Assembly: GCF_003597395.2 (NCBI RefSeq)
Contig: NC_133782.1
Span: 6,062,965 to 6,126,964, forward strand
From: Chelonoidis abingdonii
Lineage: Eukaryota > Chordata > Testudines > Testudinidae
DNA length: 64,000 nt
Direction of reading: 5' to 3'
Shown one piece after another: positions 1 through 11,694 of the stretch. The position numbers were made by a program, and so were the translations under genes. Under the pieces are notes generated by a model. The model saw only the letters and a list, made by a program, of their open reading frames with translations. It was not told the DNA's origin and did no database searches. Every line of letters starts with the position of its first letter. Positions within the stretch are counted from its first letter, which is position 1.

Positions 1-645
1 TTGTGCATTTGGCTGGAAGAGTTCAAATTTATATTTTGCTGAAAGGATTTATTTGTACTTGAATACTAGGCTGGGAGGGTATTTCCAGTGCCGATAGCTA
101 AAAACCTGTACCTAATCCATCTTAATTTACAAAGATAATTTTTACTGTTTTTTTTTTCTTTAATTAAAAGTTTCTTGTTTAAGAACCTGATTGTTTTTAT
201 TCTGGTGAACCCCAGAGGACTGGGTCTGGATACCAGGGAATTGGTGGGAGAAAGGAGGGAAGGGGGAGAGAAAGGCTAATTTCTCTCTGTGTCAGGATTC
301 TGTCTCTCTCAGGGAGAGTCTGGAGGGGGAGAGGAAGGAGGGGGAAAGTGCATTTCCTCTCTGTTTAGATTCCAGGGTTTGACACAGTGACCTTCCAGGG
401 TAACCAGGGAGGGGAAGCCTGTGGAGGCAACGGTGGGGAGGTTTCTTTCCTTGTGTTAAGATCCAGAGGGTCTGGGTCTTGGGTTCCCCGGCAGGTTTTG
501 GGGGGACCAGAGTGTACCAGGCACTGGAATTCCTGGTTGGTGGCAGCGCTACAGGTCCTAAGCTGGTAATCAGGCTTAGAGGAATTCATGCTGGTACCCC
601 ATCTTTTGGACGCTAAGGTTCAGAGTGGGGAATTGTACCATGACA
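1..645 (-). mobile_element. Endogenous retrovirus-type LTR, truncated by the window edge
   Basis: Read on the - strand this begins TGTCA at 645 and runs through cccactctgaacctta and a purine/pyrimidine-rich body. The same sequence in the opposite orientation forms 36286-37247, including the segment ggtaccccatcttttggacg at its 5' part, so both belong to one LTR family. The far end is beyond base 1. It abuts a CR1 fragment exactly at 646, which suggests that the LTR inserted into the CR1. Old non-coding copy; open frames in it are random. Confidence 0.75.
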
Positions 646-1390
646 CCAGTCATTCAGTTTTGTGAGATCTTTTTGTAAATCTTTGCGGTTAGCTTTGGAC
701 TTAACTACCTTGGGTAATTTTGTGTCATCTGCAAGGTTTACCCACTTTTCCATATCATTTGTGAATATGTTGAATAGCACTGGTACCAGTACAGATCCTT
801 GGAGGACCCCGCTATTTACCTCTCTCCACTTTGAAAATTGACCATTTATTCCTACTCCTTGTTTCCTATTTTTTAACCAGTTACCAATCCATGAGACTAC
901 CTTCCCTCTTAATCCATGACTGCTTACTTTGCTTAAGAGCCTATGGTGAGGGACTTTGTCATAGGCTTTCTGAAAGTCCAAGTACTCTCTTGTACACATG
1001 CTTGTTGACACTCTCAAAGAATTCTAATAGAATAACAAGGCATGATTTTCCTTTACAAAAGCCGCATTGACTCTTCCCCAACATATTGTATTCATCTGGT
1101 CTGATAATTCTGTTCTTTACTATACTGTCAACCGGTTTGCCAGGTGCTGAAGTTAGGCTTATCGGCCTGTAATTGCCAGAATCACCTCTGGAGTCTGTTT
1201 TAAAAATCGGCATTACATTAGTTATCCTCCAGTCCTCTGGTACAGAGGTTCATTTAAATGATAGGTTACGTACCGCATAGTAGTTCTGCAGTTTCATATT
1301 TGAGTTCCTTCAGAACTCTTGGGTGAATACCATCAGGTCCTGGTGACTTATTACTAGTAAACTTATCACATCAGTATGTACCTCAAGCTG
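646..1390 (-). pseudogene. CR1-type LINE reverse-transcriptase fragment, broken
   Basis: Reverse-strand translation shows non-LTR retrotransposon RT motifs in two frames: SGNYRPISLTSAPGK (about 1110-1170), then DFQKAYDKVPHHRLL (about 930-980), SGVLQGSVLVPVLFN (about 765-810) and the catalytic ADDTKL (about 715-735). The two parts are in different frames (offset near 985), so the gene is dead. Upstream sequence to about 1390 matches the CR1 segment before the RT in DNA style (ccatcaggtcctggtgactt). The 3' part is cut off by the adjoining LTR at 645. Confidence 0.85.
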
Positions 1391-4300
1391 ATTTTTTTTT
1401 TCTTTAATTTCAACCAAAATCATTCATCCATTTCTCAGAACATGGTTGGGAGAAAATACAGTGTTTTACTCATGTCAAAAAAATTACAACCATGTTTAAT
1501 ACTTCCATGTTCTGCTCCAGTACAGTGTTTGTGAGAGAACAGGATTAGGTTGGTGCAGTGAAGCCATATCAAATAATGCAACTTTGGTTTTGGAGTGTCT
1601 TTCCTACAGAAACATGGACCTATTTCTGTTGGTGTTGAATTCTCTTAATTCCCACCAAGTCAATGTGAGCTGATGTCACTCAGCACCTGGCAGGATCAGG
1701 CCCTGTATCACATAGTAGTTTGCACAATTTCAGGTTATTGACCTCACTTACAGCTTCTGGTGATCAAGGGTCAAAAATGACGTAAGTCTCAAATGAAAAT
1801 AAGCAAATTATTCTGGTGACCTTAACTTGGTCTCCCGAACATAGTTACAATAGACATTGTTATCTAATTATAACAGACCCACATTACAAGGGGGATGATT
1901 GGCGATCTCACTGGTGCTAAATAAAGGTATCACAGATTGGCACAAAGGCGTATTGCATATTGAGGGATCTTGCCAGCCCTCTATCTGGCTCTATCCAGTG
2001 CTGTTAGATCTTCTATTTCCACAACTTCAATTATTTAAAGGGACACTAATTATATTCTAAGTACAAATAATTGAGCTACACTGACAGTTACCCTATGGGG
2101 AAGAATGGACCCTTGAGATTGCAGAGAAGTACTTTTTCTTTAAATGCAGTCCCTCAATTGTCTTTCCTTTCCATCCAGAGTCCAGGGCAGGAGTCATTCT
2201 TCCACAATAAAAATTAAAGATGCCATGTCCTCACCTCACTGAACATGCCAAGCGACTTCAGCTCCCCACACAATACCATCAGCTCTATCCTGGCCAACCA
2301 GAATATGACACCTTATAATATATAACTTGAAGAAGCTGGGGGTTCATACCCATTTATTATAAAGCACCGAAATATAAAAGTGTGGATGGCTTGGTGGGAA
2401 ATATCTCAAGCAGAAGTCATGAGCTGATGTAGAGAGGAGATTGCTTTATCGTAGCCTTTGGGCTTTTTTAACTGCATGACAGCCAATAGGGAGCTAAACT
2501 AAGCAGTTCTTCCACCTATCCGCCAGTTGTGTCTGGCTTCCGTATTTCTAAGGTGCTGTTGGCATGTTAGAACCTTTCTCCCCTAAAGCTTGCTATTTGG
2601 TTATTACTAGGGTGGATGGCCTTCTTTTTAAAGTTATTTTTCTGACACTCCCCCTCCAAAAACCCTAAACCACAAAAAAAAGACTTTACTAACAGATGTT
2701 ACAATCAGCAATTCATGTGGAGTATTATGCACCCTCTGCACAGTGGAAGCCCCAGCAGTTCTTTCAGAGGGAGCCCAAACTAATGAACTAATCTAAGTCC
2801 TGGAAATTTGCTGACATTCTTGATTGCTGTGGCGCATGCACAAAGAAATAATGCAAAAAGCAGCAACCCCTGTAGAATCACGTCGTTTTGTGCTAGAACA
2901 GACACCTGGTGGGGAAACAGGGCTTGCAGGGGGAAGAAGTTGAGGGCAGGGATGGGGAACGTTAAGGATATAGTATCTCTTTAAGGTTTAAAGGAAGAGA
3001 AAGTGCAATCAAGATGAAATCCATTATTTCAGGGTTGGCTGTGCAACCCCTGTGTTTTTAAGCATTTATAACAGGACTTCTCCTAGGGCTTAGTGCTCTC
3101 TGGTGTATGGAAGAGAAATGATCCCTTAGGATGTCACATGGGGGTAAGAAGCAATCAAATGAATTTAAGAAAGAGAAGATATAGGCTGAATACCATGAAA
3201 TTAACTGACTACAGAATCACTCCCCGTGTGAATGGGTGGGATCCCTATTACTTGAGACATTTAAAATCTCCTTGGATTCCACAGGAGGTGATGTCCTGTA
3301 GGCACCAGTCTAACTCATGCCCTCTATAGAAAGATAATATCTTATAAGGGACAATCTTACTCCTGGGATGGGGAATGGATTAGTTGATTTCATAGTTCTT
3401 TTTCTTCTGTCTTGTTGCTGTGCTTCTCTGAGTGTTTGAAAGATACACCAAGAATGATGTGTATGAAGCTTAGTTGATAAACAGCCTTGGATATAGCCTG
3501 AACCTTAAAGAGCCCTGTCTTGAGTGATCTGTTAGTCCCATGACAGATTGTTCTATAGGATCTCATGGAGTGGAACTGGTTAGCAACCTTGATGTGCCAC
3601 AGCTGTGCACTTGCACAGTCAAAACCTACTGAAACTGATGCTCTTTCCTTTGCTATTAGAGCTCTACTGGATTACAGAAGACAAGTCACTCAGAGAGGCT
3701 GCTGTTTTGATTAGCTAAAAACAGATTAATAGTGTCAGCGAGATACTCGGTTGTTTCAGCTGAACAGGTGCCCAAAGGCAAAGTACCCACATTTCCTGTG
3801 TGGATTATGCATCTTAAAAAGGATGCAGTCAGAGTGCCAGTGTGTGGTGTTTAGATGCTGCTTGTGATTATTAGAACTAGGAGCACTGGCTGTTGGGAGT
3901 CTGAAAGGACAGGAAGGAGCGGGGTGGAGTTGAGGAGCCAGAGTGAGAGTTACAGAGGGTGCAGCAGCAGCTTGGTACAGAGGTTTCCACTGTAAAAATA
4001 AAGTCTGTTGAAGTTTATTTGCTACAACACAGTGGTGCTCAGAAACTCCGATGGTGAGGATGGTATAAGAACTGGAGTGGAACAGGAATAGAAAACAGAG
4101 TCTGGCTTTGATATGCAAACTAAAAACCAGACTGAGAAGACTTGGCAAAACCTAGCCCCAGCCCAGGTTTGGTCCACTTCTGTAGAAACTAGAGATGAGT
4201 TAAATACAGAGCCATTGTTCCAACCCCCCTGAAATTCAGGCAAAATGAGATCTAGAGCTGAGCCTGCCCAGGTTTTAGTTTTTCAAAGCCTAAACCCAGC

Positions 4301-4465
4301 TGATGAGGTTCTGAGAAACCAAACCAACCACGGGTGTGTTGCTCAGTTCCCTGAGTGAGGTGTTCTTTACAAAGGGAACTTTATAACAGACCCTAATAAA
4401 AATGTGGGAGAGAATGCAGGAGTACAGAAATGTGGGAAGGTGTGATAAGGAATCAATGCCTATGG
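1391..4465. other. Intron 1 sequence, nothing recognised
   Basis: About 3 kb of AT-moderate intronic DNA without an exon, RNA gene or repeat family that I can name. Short open frames (for example 3093-3329 + and 3756-4148 -) have no protein-family resemblance. Confidence 0.6.
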
Positions 4466-4612
4466 AACTGTTTATTATTAATCATCATTATTATTATTTT
4501 ATTATTCATTAATCACAGTAGCACTTAATAACCCAATCAGGGCCCCGCTGTGCTGAGTTCTGTACAAATACATAGCAAAGAGACAGTCTCAAAGATCTTA
4601 CTCTCTAAACGT
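4466..4612 (-). repeat. CORE-SINE/LINE tail fragment with (TTA) microsatellite
   Basis: An ATT/TTA-rich stretch is followed by ggccccgctgtgctgagttctgtacaaata and acagtctcaaagatcttact. This is the reverse form of a dispersed amniote repeat tail (the + form reads like tgtaagctcttcagggcagg ... tgtacagcgcctagcacaat). Further copies occur near 9310, 10710, 26490, 39200, 50050 and 54135 in this window. Confidence 0.55.
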
Positions 4613-5941
4613 GATGAGAGACAACGGTTGGAGATGGATAGTGAAATGAGGGGAAGGACAAGGTTACAGTGATAAAGTAAGAGGCAGTCACAGCCTGCCT
4701 GCTCCCCAACCATTGTACTGAGAGGCGTTAGTTGCAGGATCACCAGGGTGAATCATGAGACGTTTGGCACTTTGTCTCTTGGAGAACTGAGGTTTATTCT
4801 CTCTTCTGAGTGTGTGTGGACTGGCCATTAGTTCAAAAGGAGGAGACCCTCTTAGTTATGAACTTTCAGGCCAGTGAATTTCCGGATACCTCATTTGTAA
4901 ATGGACTTCTGCTTTCCTGAAAGCTTTGTTTTCTGGTGCTCTTTTCTTATAGCTGTGCCGCCGAGGGATGTGACAAAATCAGAGCGAAATACAGCTGAGA
5001 TAGCTGGAGTTACTGCTGTGCGCTACAATAGCTTGCAGCAGTAGGGCAGTAGATAAGAACACAGGTTCTGCTGATGGGCTGTCAGTCCTTATGAAGTTAT
5101 TACCGCCCGCAGGGGGAAAGCATTACCATAAATACTGACATACACGGTGACTCGTACGTACAGAAACTACCCTGTCTCATATTTCAGGAACGAGTAAACC
5201 TAGGAGCTTGTTTCCTTGTAGACACTCAGCCCGTCTCTTTATTGTGATATCTGTTCAGTGCAGCTGAAGGGTAATTTCAATACCCAGTGCAACAGGAAAA
5301 TATAAAAGTCAAAGAAAAGATTAATTAACGTAATATGTAGTAAAGAGTAACGATAATCCATATTTATTATGCTAACAGTGTCCCCAGCTGAAATAAGAGC
5401 TCCGTTGTGGTGCTGCACATACACATGGTAAGAGACCATCCTGTGCCCAAAAAGCTTATCAAAAAGTCTCAAAAAGACAAGACAGATGAAAGACAGGAGA
5501 AAGGGTTGCAGCAGACAGCTGTCAGGATGGTGTCTGCCCAAACATCACCTTGGTTCCACTCTACTGTTTGATGTTATTTCTGTTTTATTTTTTTTCTGGT
5601 TTTGTTTGTGAGGTTTGCAAAAGAATGTCTGAGTTCTTGGGGCTGAGGTGGGGTGAGGAGAAGGCAGGAGGGGAGGCGCTAATAGGAATGTGGAGTGGTA
5701 AAGACAAGCTCATTCAGATTTTCCAGCCCAATAGGAAATTGATGCTGATGATCCTGAACATCCTGCTCAGGAATAACATAATCATAAATATCAATCTCCA
5801 GCATCCTCTGTGTTGTTTTCTCCACTGTATTTCATAAAATGTGGCCTTGCCCTGTGTTTTGTCCCAAGTGTTGCTGATGGTGCATTTGAGGAATGCTGGC
5901 TATATCCTTCATGTGGGACGAAAGTGGCCTGTTATCTCTGA
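4613..5941. other. Intron 1 sequence, nothing recognised
   Basis: Unremarkable intronic DNA. Open frames at 5239-5541 (-) and 5550-5837 (+) overlap head to head but show no family signature. Confidence 0.55.
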
Positions 5942-6234
5942 GGCTACGTCTTCAATACCCGCCATATCGGTGGGTAGCAATCGATTGCTCGGGGATCGAT
6001 ATATCGCGTCTCATCTAGACGCGATATATTGATCCCTGAACGCGCTTATTTCGATTCCAGAACTCCACCAACCCGAACGGAGTTGTGGAATCGACAGGGG
6101 GAGCCGTGGACATCGATCCCGCGCCATGAGGACGGTGAGTAATTTGATCTTAGATACTTTGACTTCAGCTACATTATTCATGTAGCTGAAGTTGCGTATC
6201 TAAGATCAATTTTCCCCCGTAGTGTAGACCAGCC
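5942..6234. mobile_element. Palindromic CpG-rich MITE (turtle-type DNA transposon derivative)
   Basis: Starts ggctacgtctt and ends gtagaccagcc, an imperfect terminal inverted repeat, with ctga on both sides (5938-5941 and 6235-6238) as a candidate target duplication. It contains two internal hairpins: a near-palindrome centred near 6016 (gatcgatatatcgcgtct / agacgcgatatattgatc) and one at 6153-6205 centred on attattcat (cttcagctac / gtagctgaag). Dense in CpG compared with its surroundings. Non-coding. Confidence 0.75.
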
Positions 6235-6449
6235 CTGAGACACATGCATATCAGCAAAATGTCCAGTTGCATCATTTCCTTTCCCTTTGTCAATGACGCG
6301 GTTCTTGAGAACCCCCCCATGATAAGATACTACCTGACAGCTGTCCACCCTTTGCCGGGACCTTGCTATCAGTGTCACAGCCTACAGGGTGCTCATTTGC
6401 CTTCAACAATATCTTTAGCTACAATACGGTACATAGATCCAGGGATTCC

Positions 6450-6500
6450 AGTTGAGTTTGTAACACTCTGTACCTCAAAATAGCACCCTGGAACCCCTGT
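6450..6500 (+). repeat. Left part of an older interspersed repeat split by an LTR
   Basis: Segment gtaacactctgtacctcaaa ... caccctggaacccctgt continues, after removal of the LTR at 6501-7720, into attgaccactctgatagg at 7721 onward. I recognise the joined sequence as a dispersed turtle repeat. The left limit is uncertain. Confidence 0.5.
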
Positions 6501-7720
6501 TGTGATGGGTTGGATCACAGAAACCCCCTTGGGAACTGCCAGCTGATGTGCCAAGACTACTTGTGCCTCTGCTTTCCCTGCCAGCTTGAGACTCCAGCAC
6601 CCTGTCCTGTTGAGCCAGACACACCAGTCTGCTCCAACAAAGACCCAGGGTCTGAACCACGTGTCCCAAAGCTGCAGACTTAACTGAATGCAACTTAAGA
6701 AGTGTTCCTGTCTTTAACACTCAGATGCCCAACTCTGAATGGGGGCTAAACCACAAATAAATCCACTTTACCCTGTATAAATCTTATACAGGGTAAACTC
6801 ATAAATTGTTCACCCTCTATAACACTCATAGAGAGATATGTACAGCTGTTTGCCCCCCCAGGTATTAATACATATTCTGGGTTAATTAATAAGTAAAAAG
6901 TGATTTTATTAAATATGGAAAGTAGGATTTAAGTGGTTCCAAGTAGTAGCAGACAGAACATAGTGAATTACCAAGTAAAATAAAATAAAACACGCAAGTT
7001 TGAGTCTAATACAGTAAGAAAACTGAGTACAGATAAAAACCTCACCCTTAGAGGAATTCCGGTATGCTTCTTTTTACAGACTAGTCTCCTTCTAGTCTGG
7101 GTCCAACAATCACTCACACCCCCTGTAGTTACTGTCCTTTGTTCTAGTTTCTTTCAGGTATCCTTGGGGGTGGAGAGGCTCTCTCTTTAATCAGCTGAAG
7201 ACAAAATGGAGGGATCTGCCAGGGGTTTAAGTAGATTTTCTGTTGTGGGTGGAGACCCGCTCTTCTCTCCTATGCAAAGTCCAGCTCCAAGATGGAGTTT
7301 TGGAGTCACATGGGCAAGTCACATGTCCCCACATGACTCAGTTTTTACAGGCAGCAACCATTGCTTACCTGCTACCTTGAATGTCTTCATATAGACTTCT
7401 TATGTGGATTGGAGCCTCCCAAGATCCATTATCCCTTAAGTGCTTCTCGATTGAGCACTTAATTTGCACATTCCTTTCTCAAGAAGCTGACCAAATGCTT
7501 TACTAAGGTTACTTAAAAATCAAGCCAGTACACAGCCAGTATTCATAACTTTGAATACAAAAATGACACATGCATACAAATAGGATTAATAGATTCAGTA
7601 GATCATAGACCTTTACAGAGATATGTTACATGGCATATGTAGCATAAAACATATTCTAGTTATGTCATATATATATTCATAAGCATATTTCCATAAAGCC
7701 TTATGGGAGGCACCGTCACA
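6501..7720 (+). mobile_element. Solo LTR, 1.22 kb, with near-perfect 5-bp target duplication
   Basis: Begins TGTGATGGG and ends GTCACA, giving the TG...CA ends and TGTGA/TCACA inverted termini of a retroviral-type LTR. Flanks are cctgt (6496-6500) and cccgt (7716-7720 boundary; the duplicate lies at 7721-7725), 4 of 5 identical. The body is AT-rich with several AATAAA-like motifs around 6757 and 6972. No internal retroviral genes, so it is a solo LTR left by recombination. It interrupts an older repeat. Confidence 0.75.
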
Positions 7721-8455
7721 CCCGTATTGACCACTCTGATAGGATTAAGATATGTTTTGTCTGAAGTATGCCTTGTGAAGTATCATTTTAAAAAGCCTTG
7801 ATTTATGGAACATTAATATCTTGTTGAGTTGTGTGTACTATCATTGGATGTGAAGTTATGAAGTGTCACTATGTGTGTGTTACTGAAATACGTTGTGAGG
7901 TTGGGACACACCCACACTGGCCTTTTAGTGGTAACAAAGGAGCAACTATCCCTGGCCAGACAGGTGTTGATAGCCCATCAAGAAGAATCCACTCACCCAG
8001 AGACCTGTGCAATGGAGGCGGCCTAATCCCCCATCCAGGCAAAGATCATTTTAGCAGCTGGAAGAAAGCATAAAAGAGGGACAGTGATATCATCACTTGG
8101 CCTCTTCCCCCCTCTCCCATCTCAACACCCGGAAGATCGTCTGGAAGAAAAAAGACTTTTGAACTGGAGTGATTGGTCCCAAGCTGGGAAGGGAATCCAG
8201 ACTGTGTATTGAGACCTGTGAGCTGCCTGTAACATCTATTAGGGTGAGAGACAGCTCGATTCAAATCTTGCTTAGTCCGTAGAATTTAGATTACGAATTT
8301 ATTTTTATTTATTGTGTAAAAGACTCTGATCCCTATGCCTGCTACTTATAATCTGTCTTTCTGTAGTTACTAACTCTGTGTTATATTTTATATAAAACAG
8401 TGTGTTTTTGGTTGAAGTGCTCAGGGAATCACAGCTCAGATTACTAAGTCCACTT
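7721..8455 (+). repeat. Right part of the interrupted older repeat (LTR-like)
   Basis: Continues from 6500 across the inserted LTR: attgaccactctgataggatt, then gttgggacacacccacactg near 7905 and an AT-rich end with ttatttttatttattgtgta and ttggttgaagtgctcaggga near 8410. It resembles a family common in turtles, possibly retrovirus-derived. The end point is approximate and there is no coding capacity. Confidence 0.5.
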
Positions 8456-11400
8456 TCTTGGACAAAGTGGTGAATTAATTAATGAGCTTGCACAGTCTTG
8501 AGCAATGCAAAACGGTGTATTTCTGGGGTGCAAGGCTGAGGTGATCTGCTGGTGCCTCTCTCTGTATTATTCGTGAGTGGCTTAGAGAGCATTCTTGCAA
8601 TTTCGCTGGGTATGAGGCTCCACATGCTGATGGCTGAATAATTGTAGCTCCTGGAGGGCGTTGGTTGCTTGTCACTGGCATAGCTTTGTGGGAGACAGCC
8701 CAGGCTGGAGAGCTAAGGGGACAGAGTAGTCCCACAGTTCCGGGTTTCACATTGGGGATTTCGTCAAAGTTAATTTCTACAAAGTGCATATCTTATGGGC
8801 AATGTAACTGCTTCCTGGAAGAAATTAATATTATTTCTGATACCTTGTTAGGCCAATGACCTTGTGGTGCCCTATGACAGATATGGCACATGCCAGTTTT
8901 CTGTAATCAGGTATGTGTCTGTGATGAGTAAGTGCACCGAATTTTGAGGTTCCAGCTCTAAAGGACACTTACTATATGAGTGTAGCTCAACAGGGTAGTT
9001 TGAACAGTTGAGATGAAATAGTTCTTGAAGAATCTGTCCAAAAGTTCTAGCCTGCACAAACCCTATGCTGTTAAAAGTGCTAGTTCAACATTCTGGCAGT
9101 GGGTGTATGTTTGTGGATTGATTCCGTGCTCTAGTGTCCCAGCAGAAACTCTGATTTCTGTTGGGCTGGTCCAATGCAGAATGACATACTCCAGTAATGA
9201 AATGGCCACTGACCTTATCTGGCTTTAGCAGTGAACCTGTGCATGTGGCGAGATTGGTCTGGTCTCTGCAATTCAAATTAATGCAATGTGTGCACATAAA
9301 CTTGTGGGTTTGTACAGAGCCTATGACAATGGGCTCCTAGGAGCTACTTCAATACGAATAATAAACAGTAACAATAATAATTAATGAAAATACCTGAAGG
9401 TAAGCTCAGAAGAACAAGAGTCTTTTTAATCAATAGGATTCATTTTATATATTGCTCTTGCCTGTTTAGAAAAGTGAGCATGATATTGATGGTTCAGCAT
9501 TTAATAAAGGGAAGGGTAAGAGAAGTGAATCAGAACCACCAGTTCTGTTTTGTGCTGTGCTGCTGTTTTATGGTGGATTCTGCAGCTAGGTGTGCTTTTG
9601 AGTGTGCCCAACCAAAGTACACAGTGAGATTAGTAGTACAATTGATGTTTAACACTCTGATCCAGCCAAACCCTACACATGTTGCAGTTACAAAACCTGT
9701 GCTAAGTAATGAGGACCAAAATGTCACAGTTATAAAGCTAGGGCAGTTGGAGGTATCAGGCTGATGTAGCTGTTGAGCTGGTAGGTCATTGTTTTGTTTC
9801 CTTTTCATAGATCCTTCTTGTTTCAATGTATCTGACACCACTGGAACTGCCATAGCCTGTCTAGCCAAATCCTCCTAACTAGACCTTTGTTCACGCCTCA
9901 GCATGTTGATTTGAGACTCTTGAGTCATCTCGTTAGGCAGAGAGCTATTTATTTCAGTGTTTATATTACATTTCAGAAGAGTGGGTGTACCTCTTCCACT
10001 CCCGGACCCTGCCCTGTCTCTTTATATGTACTCTGGGCTTGAGTCAGCAGCCCAGAGAGCCTTAAAACTGGTGTAAGCCGCAGGAATCTCCAGACTGCTT
10101 AGGCTCTGCTTAGGCAAAGGGGGAATGACTAGGGGAACAGGAGCTTGTGTGTGACATCCATTCACTTCAATGATCCCTGGCTGCTAGAACAGCCCTGGGT
10201 GATGCGTGTGTTCTGGGCAACTGGTGTAAGTTAGAGCAGACCTCAGGCTACTCTAATTCACAGCCAGGAACAGGGGGAGTGCAAAAAGGGGGATGAAATC
10301 CACTTTTTCACCCCTTCTGAGATGCACCAAGTGCAGCTGGGAATCTGAGCTTCTGTGTATATTATTCGCTGCAGTCTTATGGAATCATCATGGCCCCGGT
10401 TTTCAAAGCCCGGGGCACAGAATATGCACGTGAACAGTTAATTGTGTCCTTAAAACCAGTATGTATGTACACAAATTGGGTATTTCTGGGCACAGATTCC
10501 CATCTCTGTATGCAGCTGCCTGATCCACAACCTTGATCATGGGTTTTGTAGGAGCAGGTAACTGTGCATAGGGCCCCCGTACAAAAACTTGACAAAGGTC
10601 AGGCAGCTGGTGTCTTGGGACCGCTGCTTATCACGCTGACCAGCATCACTTCACTTTTATCTTTTGCTTTGCCATCACTTTATTGAATCCATCTGTTGTC
10701 TGTCATCTTAAACTTAGACCTCAAGCTTTTCAGGGCAGGTTCTGTAGCATCCTTCTGTTTGTACAGCACCTAGAAGTTAAATAAAGTAAATGCCTTGGAG
10801 GAGATACCCTTTATTCACACTTAGTAGCCCCTCCCATTGAAATTAGTTGGGCTGCTCATAGATTAAGAACTAGATTTGTAAAGGTATATAGGGAAATCAG
10901 TCCCAGTGAAATCAAAATGGGATTTTAAAAATCTGGCCCTAAGGTACTAAGTGTGAGTAAGGATGGCAAAATCTGTCTCTGTTTTAGAAGATCTCTCTGT
11001 CTCGCTACCAGGACTTTGTGTGGTCACCTATCTCCGTAGTATCCGAGTACCTTACTCATAAAAGTGATAGCAACAGTGAAAGTCGGTAGTGGGCCTCATG
11101 GCATTTCTGAAATGTCTCCCTTTTTGGGATAAAAACCTCTACTTTTACTTTATTAATAAATTATAAGTGTAAATGTGTACATAAATAAATGTACATAATT
11201 TTATGAGTTTACTCTCATTTTTAAGAGTGGTTTTTTTCAGGGTTTGTGGCTGTTGACTTTTTTTTTTTAGTTAGTTGAATTTTTTTGCCTAGGAGGAGGT
11301 GAGGTACTTGAGATATTTTTGAGCACATCTCTCTTTCCCTTGGCATAATTAGTGAGGCCAACCTGTAAATAAGAACAGACAGGTCAGGTTTCAGAGGTGT

Positions 11401-11555
11401 ACACAATACATGAGCCATCTGCTCAAAATAGGACTTCACAGTGTATTTGGGGCACTTTCCCCTAGGTCCATTTCTCTTTTTGGTCCATTTCAGTCTCTCA
11501 GAGTGCGGACTAGGTGCACAACGGTTCCGAATTTGGAAGAGCAAGAAATGGTCTC
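8456..11555. other. Intron 1 sequence with small repeat tails
   Basis: Mostly unassigned intronic DNA. Short dispersed-repeat tails are visible near 9312-9385 (tgtacagagcctatgacaat followed by ATAATAA) and 10710-10790 (ttcagggcagg ... tgtacagcacctag). Overlapping open frames at 9384-9764 (+) and 9530-9868 (-) have no recognisable product. Confidence 0.5.
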
Positions 11556-11563
11556 GTCCATGT

Positions 11564-11686
11564 AGGGTGACCAGACAGGAAGTGTGAAAAATCGGGACTG
11601 GGGTGGGGGGTAATAGGCGCCTATATAAGACACAGCCCCAAATAGCAGGACTATCCCTATAAAATTGGGACATCTGGTCACCCTAT
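11564..11686. mobile_element. 123-bp MITE with perfect 8-bp target duplication
   Basis: Ends agggtgaccaga and tctggtcaccct are perfect inverted repeats. The same 8 bases gtccatgt occur at 11556-11563 and 11687-11694, a hAT-size target duplication. The body (aaaatcgggactggggtggg ... tccctataaaattgggac) is a short palindromic element that I associate with turtle genomes. Confidence 0.85.
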
Positions 11687-11694
11687 GTCCATGT

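Noticed and set aside
5942..6234. Possible CpG island or promoter of KCNQ2
   Set aside because: The CpG density comes from a MITE with inverted ends; no start codon, exon 1 coding sequence or other promoter features are nearby.
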